NCBI GenBank assembly: GCA_910579465.1
Contig: CAJTUB010000005.1
Location: 62,001-126,000 of the forward strand
Origin: an uncultured Lachnospiraceae bacterium
GTDB taxonomy: Bacteria; Bacillota; Clostridia; Lachnospirales; Lachnospiraceae
Reading direction: 5' to 3'
Length of the DNA: 64,000 nt
Numbering within the stretch: the stretch's first letter is position 1; each line of letters starts with the position of its first letter. The notes beneath the pieces were generated by a model. It saw nothing but the letters and a program-made list of their open reading frames with translations. It did not search any database and was not told the DNA's origin. Below are positions 59,419 through 64,000 of the stretch, piece by piece. The translations under genes and the position numbers were made by a program.

Positions 59419-60342
59419 TTACTGCTTCTTCTGTTTCCTGCACCTTTCCGCCATCTCTGCCGGCCATTTTGCATCTACATCCAGTCCACGCTCTGTCAGT
59501 ACGGCAGCAATGTCCTCCCAGACGCTGCATGCCTTTTCATATTCTCCCAGCTCCTCATAGCAGAATGCCATAGAATACTTTGAATCCAGATACCTCGTGT
59601 CCAGTGCAGCTGCCTTTTCCCAGTAAGGGAATGCTTCCTTCTGCTTACCCAGCTTCCGGCAGATATCCCCGGCATACATAAAAAGCCCTGCCTCCTCTGG
59701 AAACCTTGTAATTGCTTCCTTCACTGCCTGATATGCATCCTCCATAAGTCCCGACCAATAGTACCCTGCCACAAGACACTTCCATTCGCCGAAGCTCTGC
59801 GGCACCTCCTTTACTGCCTGCTTCTGCTCTGCAATACAGCCTTCACCCTGCCTTGTCTGGGAAAGCAGCATAACTTTTTGCTCCTTTGTCCGGTAAAACA
59901 GCTCTGTGTCATTTTCCCTGCTTAGTTCCATTGCCTTATCATAGCATTCACATGCCCTTTTCCTACAATCTCCCACCATATACTGATGCAGCACACCATA
60001 TTTACGGTAATCTTCTGCCCCGGCGGTGCCGGACTTTATCAGACGGTCAAACTCCAGGGCAGCATTCACAAAATCCTCCCTCTTACGCGAGCTTTCATAC
60101 ACGGCAAGCAGTCTCCCTGCCAGATTTCCATAGCCGTCAGGATTCTCCCGGAATAAATCATCCACAAGCACGCCGAATAACCTTGAAATTTCCGGCAGCA
60201 GCAGAATATCCGGAAACGTCGCCCCGCACTCCCAGCGGGAAACTGACTGTGCGCTTACCTGAAGCCGCTCCGCCACCTGTTCCTGTGTCAGATTCTTTGC
60301 AAGCCTCAGGTTTCTGATATTTTTTGAAAATATTTCATTCAT
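59419..60342 (-). CDS. XRE-family regulator with TPR-like repeats
   Basis: 307 residues. HTH_3 at the N-terminus (LRLAKNLTQEQVAERLQVSAQSVSRWECGATFPDI). Residues 90-300 are tetratricopeptide-like helix pairs (YGVLHQYMVGDCRKRACECYDKAMELS; AGDICRKLGKQKEAFPYWEKAAALD). The ATG at 60342 has AAAGGAC 8 bases upstream. The perfect palindrome at 60455-60472 upstream is its probable operator. This architecture resembles peptide-pheromone-sensing regulators, but no peptide gene was found. Confidence 0.82.
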   Translation of the reverse strand: MNEIFSKNIRNLRLAKNLTQEQVAERLQVSAQSVSRWECGATFPDILLLPEISRLFGVLVDDLFRENPDGYGNLAGRLLAVYESSRKREDFVNAALEFDRLIKSGTAGAEDYRKYGVLHQYMVGDCRKRACECYDKAMELSRENDTELFYRTKEQKVMLLSQTRQGEGCIAEQKQAVKEVPQSFGEWKCLVAGYYWSGLMEDAYQAVKEAITRFPEEAGLFMYAGDICRKLGKQKEAFPYWEKAAALDTRYLDSKYSMAFCYEELGEYEKACSVWEDIAAVLTERGLDVDAKWPAEMAERCRKQKKQ

Positions 60343-60370
60343 AAAATCAAGTCCTTTCATTTTATATTTT

Positions 60371-60399
60371 GGGGAACGCTTTAATCAGCGCTTCCTTAG
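60371..60399. repeat. Remnant end of the 128-bp repeat family
   Basis: GGGGAACGCTTTAATCAGCG plus CTTCCTTAG corresponds to one terminal hairpin of the 128-bp element, with the rest absent. Confidence 0.6.
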
Positions 60400-60454
60400 A
60401 AGCTTCTTGAGTTAAGCATACCCGGTTCCCCATAAAAAGTCCATATCACGTTTT

Positions 60455-60472
60455 AAGTGAGAACTCTCACTT
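60455..60472. promoter_or_regulatory. Perfect 18-bp palindrome, likely XRE operator
   Basis: AAGTGAGAACTCTCACTT: eight perfectly paired bases per arm (AC centre). It lies upstream of the TPR-XRE gene, in the divergent gap with the response regulator. Confidence 0.68.
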
Positions 60473-60542
60473 TCTGAGATAGTAGCGAAAGGCATTGGTT
60501 TACACTTTTGAGGATTGATGCGTGCTTCCCGGGCAATTCTAT

Positions 60543-60550
60543 GTTATAAT
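60543..60550 (+). promoter_or_regulatory. Extended -10 promoter of the response regulator operon
   Basis: TGTTATAAT with TATAAT at 60545-60550; the -35 is poor (GTGCTT). Confidence 0.5.
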
Positions 60551-60606
60551 TGCACCAATGGGAATCTATTTTGCTTATTTTTCACGGTCAAAGGAGGGAA
60601 TCCGGC

Positions 60607-61278
60607 ATGAAAACTATCGCAATCATTGACGATGATGTCGCTATCGGCGATATGCTGCAGGAGGTACTGCAGGCAGAAGGGTACGGCGTACTGCGGGCAT
60701 ATTCCGGCACCGAAGCGCTCTATCTGCTTTCCGAAACCCAGCCGGACCTGCTTTTGCTGGATTTAATGCTACCGGGGCTTTCGGGTGAGGAGGTGCTTAC
60801 ACACCTCAAAGGGATTCCGGTCATCGTCTTAAGTGCCCGCGCAGATGTAAAGGATAAGGTCAGCCTTTTGCTGAATGGCGCTGCCGATTACATGACAAAG
60901 CCCTTCGATACACAGGAGCTGCTTGCCCGCATCACGGTGCAGCTGCGGAAAACCGAAGCCTGTCAGCCTGCCGGGGTTTTTTCCTTCGAGGAGCTCCGTC
61001 TGGACCTTTCCTCCCACGAGGTCACGGTACAGGGCGTACCGGTCAGGCTCACCAAAACGGAATATGCCATCTTAAAGCTGCTGCTGCAAAACCCGAATCA
61101 GGTCATTGCCAAGGGCGTCCTGCTGGAGCGCATCAGCGTCGACACGCCGGACTGCACGGACAGCTCCCTCAAGCAGCACATCAGCAATCTGAGGAAAAAG
61201 CTGCGGGATGCAGGCGGCAGGGACTACATCGAAGCAGTCTGGGGAATCGGCTTTAAGCTGACAGACTTGTCAAGCTGA
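60607..61278 (+). CDS. OmpR-family response regulator
   Basis: 223 residues. Receiver domain with acidic pair (IAIIDDDVAIGDM), phospho-Asp in LLLLDLMLPGLSGEEVL (near residue 52), and Lys in DYMTKPFDTQELLARI. Winged-helix C-terminus: RLTKTEYAILKLLLQNPNQVIA ... DSSLKQHISNLRKKLR. The ATG at 60607 has AAAGGAGG upstream. It is followed by an ABC transporter and a histidine kinase, the usual order for peptide-antibiotic defence systems. Confidence 0.93.
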   Translation: MKTIAIIDDDVAIGDMLQEVLQAEGYGVLRAYSGTEALYLLSETQPDLLLLDLMLPGLSGEEVLTHLKGIPVIVLSARADVKDKVSLLLNGAADYMTKPFDTQELLARITVQLRKTEACQPAGVFSFEELRLDLSSHEVTVQGVPVRLTKTEYAILKLLLQNPNQVIAKGVLLERISVDTPDCTDSSLKQHISNLRKKLRDAGGRDYIEAVWGIGFKLTDLSS

Positions 61279-61331
61279 TATTCGCAAGCCGCTTCGCTTC
61301 TTGCTCATAACTTCCCTGATGTGGTTAAATC

Positions 61332-61387
61332 TTTACGATTTCTTTACTCTTTTCTTGACCGCTGTCTTTACTGTTTGATTGTATACT
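61332..61387 (+). promoter_or_regulatory. Direct repeats and -10 for the ABC transporter promoter
   Basis: TTTAC at 61332-61336 and 61343-61347, one helical turn (11 bases) apart, and again at 61367-61371, with TATACT at 61382-61387 and no good -35. This is typical of an OmpR-type activator box, probably bound by the upstream regulator. Confidence 0.6.
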
Positions 61388-61418
61388 GCTGTCATAAAAG
61401 CTAAGGAGGTACTATTTT

Positions 61419-62333
61419 ATGGAGTATGTTCTGACTACGGATGCGCTATGCAAGCAGTACAGACAGTTTCACGCGCTGTCCCGTCTTTCCATGCATGTCC
61501 CGAAGGGCAGCGTCTACGGCTTCGTAGGAAAAAACGGTTCCGGAAAAACTACGTTAATCCGGCTTATCTGCGGCCTGCAGAAGCCGACGTCCGGACATTT
61601 TACACTATACGGCGTTCCCAACGACGCCAGGGATATCGTAAAAAGCCGGCGGCGCATGGGTGCCGTGGTGGAGACACCGGCAATCTATCTTGACATGACG
61701 GCAGAGGACAATTTAAAGCAGCAGTATCGTATTCTCGGACTGCCCTCTTTTGACGGCATACCGGAGCTTCTGCAGCTGGTCGGACTGGAACACACCGGCA
61801 GGAAGAAAGCAAAAAATTTCTCCCTTGGTATGAAGCAGCGGCTCGGAATCGCGGTTGCGCTTGCCGGAGACCCGGATTTTCTTGTGCTGGACGAGCCAAT
61901 CAACGGGCTGGACCCGCAGGGCATCATTGAAATACGCGAGCTGATTTTAAAGCTGAACCGCGAACGCCAGATTACCGTACTGATTTCCAGCCATATTCTC
62001 GATGAGCTGTCAAAGCTTGCAACACATTACGGCTTTATCGACAGCGGTTCGATTCTCAAGGAGCTCAGCGCAGAGGAGCTTGAGGCAGCCTGCCAGAAGC
62101 GCCTGCGCCTTGAGGTTTCCGACACAAGGGCGCTTGCGCGCGTGCTGGATTCCATGAAGGTGGAATACAAAATCCTGTCTGATACGCAGGCAGACGTATT
62201 TGCAAAAATCAACATTTCAGAGCTGACCTTCGCGCTCTTCCAGGAGGGCTGCACCGTTACCTCCGTCCAGGAGCGCGATGAAAGCCTTGAAAGCTATTAT
62301 GTCAGTCTGATTGGAGGTGGCAGCCATGTATAA
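61419..62333 (+). CDS. ABC transporter ATP-binding protein (BcrA-like)
   Basis: 304 residues: Walker A GKNGSGKTTLIRL (near residue 38), signature FSLGMKQRLGIAVAL (near 135), Walker B FLVLDEPINGLDPQG (near 155), and an H-loop in LISSHILDEL. The C-terminal extension of about 90 residues fits BcrA/LanF-type pumps. AAGGAGG precedes the ATG. It overlaps the permease start by 8 bases. Confidence 0.93.
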   Translation: MEYVLTTDALCKQYRQFHALSRLSMHVPKGSVYGFVGKNGSGKTTLIRLICGLQKPTSGHFTLYGVPNDARDIVKSRRRMGAVVETPAIYLDMTAEDNLKQQYRILGLPSFDGIPELLQLVGLEHTGRKKAKNFSLGMKQRLGIAVALAGDPDFLVLDEPINGLDPQGIIEIRELILKLNRERQITVLISSHILDELSKLATHYGFIDSGSILKELSAEELEAACQKRLRLEVSDTRALARVLDSMKVEYKILSDTQADVFAKINISELTFALFQEGCTVTSVQERDESLESYYVSLIGGGSHV

Positions 62334-63159
62334 ATTATTATCCGCGGATTTCAGAAGGCTTATCAAAAGCAAACTTTTCTGGATTCTGCTCTTTATGATG
62401 TTTTTTCTCTCGGCAGGCAATATGCTGAACTTCTGCAATCGTACTAAGCATCTCGTTCCAATCAGGGCAATCGGGCTGGAGGAGGCCTGGTTCATGCCTG
62501 TCCTCTTACTTGGTATTTTCTGCGCGGTTTTTTCGGGTCTGTTCTTCGGAACGGAATACTCCGACGGCAGTATCCGCAATAAGCTCTCGGTCGGGCACAC
62601 CCGCAGCTCTGTTTATCTCGCAAATCTGCTGCTCTGCTTTACCGCGACACTTTCCTTTGCCCTGGCTGCGCTGGCTGGCGGACTTACCGGTATCCCGGCA
62701 CTTGGTCTGTGGAAGCTTGACATTTCCATGCTTTTGCTGTATCTTTGCCTTATTATCCTGCTTTCAGCAGCATACAGCGCAATCGCTGCCTTTATTTCCA
62801 TGCTTTGCTCCAACAAGGCAGCAGCCTCCGTCATATCCATCCTGTTTATCCTTGTCCTGTTTGTGGCTTCCAGCCGTCTTGACGCCCGCCTTCAGGAGCC
62901 GGAGCTTACACAGAATATTATTATAACCGCGGAGGATGGCATGCAGTGGGGAGAGCCGGTCCCGAACCCGCTCTACGTGAGCGGCTCCCTGCGCCTGGTG
63001 CTCCAGTTCCTCATGCTTCTCCTTCCGACGGGGCAGGGTCAGCAAATTGCGTACCTGAATATTTCCCAGCCTGTAACGGCGCTTCTTTGCTCCATCGGGA
63101 TTGCCGTTATCGTAACGGCTGCGGGTATGCTGCTGTTCCAGAAAAAAGACATCCGATAG
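62326..63159 (+). CDS. ABC-2-type permease
   Basis: 277 residues with about six membrane helices (ILLFMMFFLSAGNML, VLLLGIFCAVFSGLFF, LLLYLCLIILLSAAYSAIAA, VISILFILVLFVA, LLCSIGIAVIVTAAGMLLF). Partner of the ATPase upstream, with overlap ATGTATAA. The start at 62326 has GGAGG 8 bases before it. Confidence 0.9.
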   Translation: MYKLLSADFRRLIKSKLFWILLFMMFFLSAGNMLNFCNRTKHLVPIRAIGLEEAWFMPVLLLGIFCAVFSGLFFGTEYSDGSIRNKLSVGHTRSSVYLANLLLCFTATLSFALAALAGGLTGIPALGLWKLDISMLLLYLCLIILLSAAYSAIAAFISMLCSNKAAASVISILFILVLFVASSRLDARLQEPELTQNIIITAEDGMQWGEPVPNPLYVSGSLRLVLQFLMLLLPTGQGQQIAYLNISQPVTALLCSIGIAVIVTAAGMLLFQKKDIR

Positions 63160-63171
63160 GAGCGTTCCGTT

Positions 63172-64000
63172 ATGGTAGAATTGTTATGGAGCCTGGTTGT
63201 GGCACTCATTCTTGTAATTTTCATTTTGTCGGTCAAGGTTTATCTTCTGCAAAAGTCGGCAGGGGAGATTGCAGATGCCTTTGCCGAGCGGCTCGTAACA
63301 GATACCAATACGCTCATCGACATTTCCAGCCGCGACCGTTCCATGCGGAAGCTGGCTGCCGCGGTCAATACACAGCTGCGGCAGCTCCGCAGGGAGCGGC
63401 GACGCTTTGTCCAGGGCGACCTGGAGCTAAAGGAAGCCGTGACAAACATTTCCCACGACCTGCGCACTCCGCTGACTGCCATCTGCGGCTATCTGGATTT
63501 GCTGGAACGGGAGGAAAAAAGCGAGACGACAGAACGCTACCTCTCCTATATCCGGAACCGCTCCGAAGCGCTCCGGCAGCTTACGGAGGAGCTGTTCTGC
63601 TACTCCGTAGTGCTTTCCGCAAAGGACTTCACCTTTGAGGAGGTAAACCTGTGCCGCATTTTAGAGGACAGCCTTCTGTCCTTTTACGGCGCCCTGAAGC
63701 AAAAAAACATTACCCCGGACATCCGGATGCCGGAGCAGCATATCATACGACTTCTCGACCCCGCCGCCGTCAGCCGTATTTTTTCCAATATTATCAGCAA
63801 CGCCATCAAATACAGCGACGGAGACTTTTCCGTCGTAATGGATACGGCAGGCAGCATCGTCTTTTCCAATACCGCGGGAAACCTGACGCCGGTGACCGCA
63901 GGCAGACTGTTCGACCGCTTCTATACGGTAGAGGCGAGCCGGAACTCCACCGGGCTCGGGCTTTCCATTGCCAGACACCTCACGGAAGAAATGGGCGGCA
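63172..64000 (+). CDS. Sensor histidine kinase, C-terminus cut by the window
   Basis: 276 residues visible. A single N-terminal membrane helix (residues 5-25), HisKA with NISHDLRTPLTAICGY (phospho-His near residue 94), and HATPase N-box IISNAIKYSDG and G-box GLGLSIARHL. It has almost no extracellular sensor, typical of intramembrane-sensing kinases that pair with ABC transporters. Starts 12 bases after the permease with an AGGAG site. About 10-20 residues are probably missing. Confidence 0.92.
   Translation, partial: MVELLWSLVVALILVIFILSVKVYLLQKSAGEIADAFAERLVTDTNTLIDISSRDRSMRKLAAAVNTQLRQLRRERRRFVQGDLELKEAVTNISHDLRTPLTAICGYLDLLEREEKSETTERYLSYIRNRSEALRQLTEELFCYSVVLSAKDFTFEEVNLCRILEDSLLSFYGALKQKNITPDIRMPEQHIIRLLDPAAVSRIFSNIISNAIKYSDGDFSVVMDTAGSIVFSNTAGNLTPVTAGRLFDRFYTVEASRNSTGLGLSIARHLTEEMGG

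Noticed and set aside
1..64000. tRNA, rRNA or CRISPR
   Set aside because: No cloverleaf, rRNA segment or regularly spaced repeats were seen by reading; a dedicated scan was not possible.

Overview
The window comes from an anaerobic, spore-forming, probably motile Firmicute of the Clostridia, most likely a fibre-degrading gut member of the Lachnospiraceae. The evidence is the trmK-rpoD-dnaG-dgt order, the sporulation genes spoIIR and a SipL-type LysM gene, veg, an NADH-linked [FeFe] hydrogenase operon, a flagellar-type (sigma-D) promoter, a c-di-GMP-I riboswitch and a xylan-degradation region. Base composition is near 50 % GC and genes are tightly packed. No tRNA, rRNA, CRISPR array or intact insertion sequence was seen.

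Layout. 0-8 kb, minus strand: a truncated TGS-domain nucleoside kinase, trmK, rpoD, dnaG, dgt and glgP. 8-13 kb, minus strand: a c-di-GMP-I riboswitch with its own promoter and terminator drives a 1141-residue exported protein (type 3 thrombospondin-like calcium repeats, von Willebrand A-like region, C39-like cysteine-peptidase end) followed by two tandem paralogous membrane-anchored proteins. 13-18.8 kb: a DUF554 membrane protein, a 306-bp palindromic element, a type-2 ileS behind an isoleucine T-box, and an unusual DUF402-HAD fusion. 19-28 kb: pncB, a VanY-like lipoprotein, plsC, an AraC regulator coupled to a partner protein, murI, a 544-bp gap holding two different repeat elements, spoIIR and ispE. 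28.4-32 kb: a sigma-D-driven gene, a DtxR-type regulator, sipL, veg and a PrcB-like lipoprotein.

32-41 kb holds two divergent operons. Rightward is a bifurcating-type hydrogenase (NuoE-like, GHKL ATPase, [2Fe-2S] ferredoxin, NuoF-like, HydA) behind a Rex-like operator. Leftward is a probable redox-sensing set: two DRTGG-like proteins, an anti-sigma-type ATPase, a hydrogenase-like protein that keeps the H-cluster cysteines but lacks the proton-relay cysteine, and a PHP-domain protein. 41.0-41.7 kb is a scar with a palindromic structure, a terminator and a decayed gene.

41.7-60 kb is accessory: a bactofilin-like protein with its YhbD-type regulator, a zinc-ribbon membrane protein, then xylan and oligosaccharide enzymes (a secreted CE1 esterase, a GH10 xylanase, a cytoplasmic CE1 esterase, GH43 and GH31), interleaved with MarR, AraC, two XRE regulators and a BlaI/M56 pair. 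60.6-64 kb starts a response regulator-ABC transporter-histidine kinase operon of the antimicrobial-peptide defence type, cut by the window end.

The most unusual material is non-coding. Three 96 %-to-diverged copies of a 128-bp terminal-inverted-repeat element are dispersed through the window. A second family has two copies of 306 and 239 bp, with a conserved palindromic core and outer arms that differ in sequence between copies yet still pair within each copy. Both copies of this second family lie in the same orientation just upstream of a gene's ribosome-binding site.
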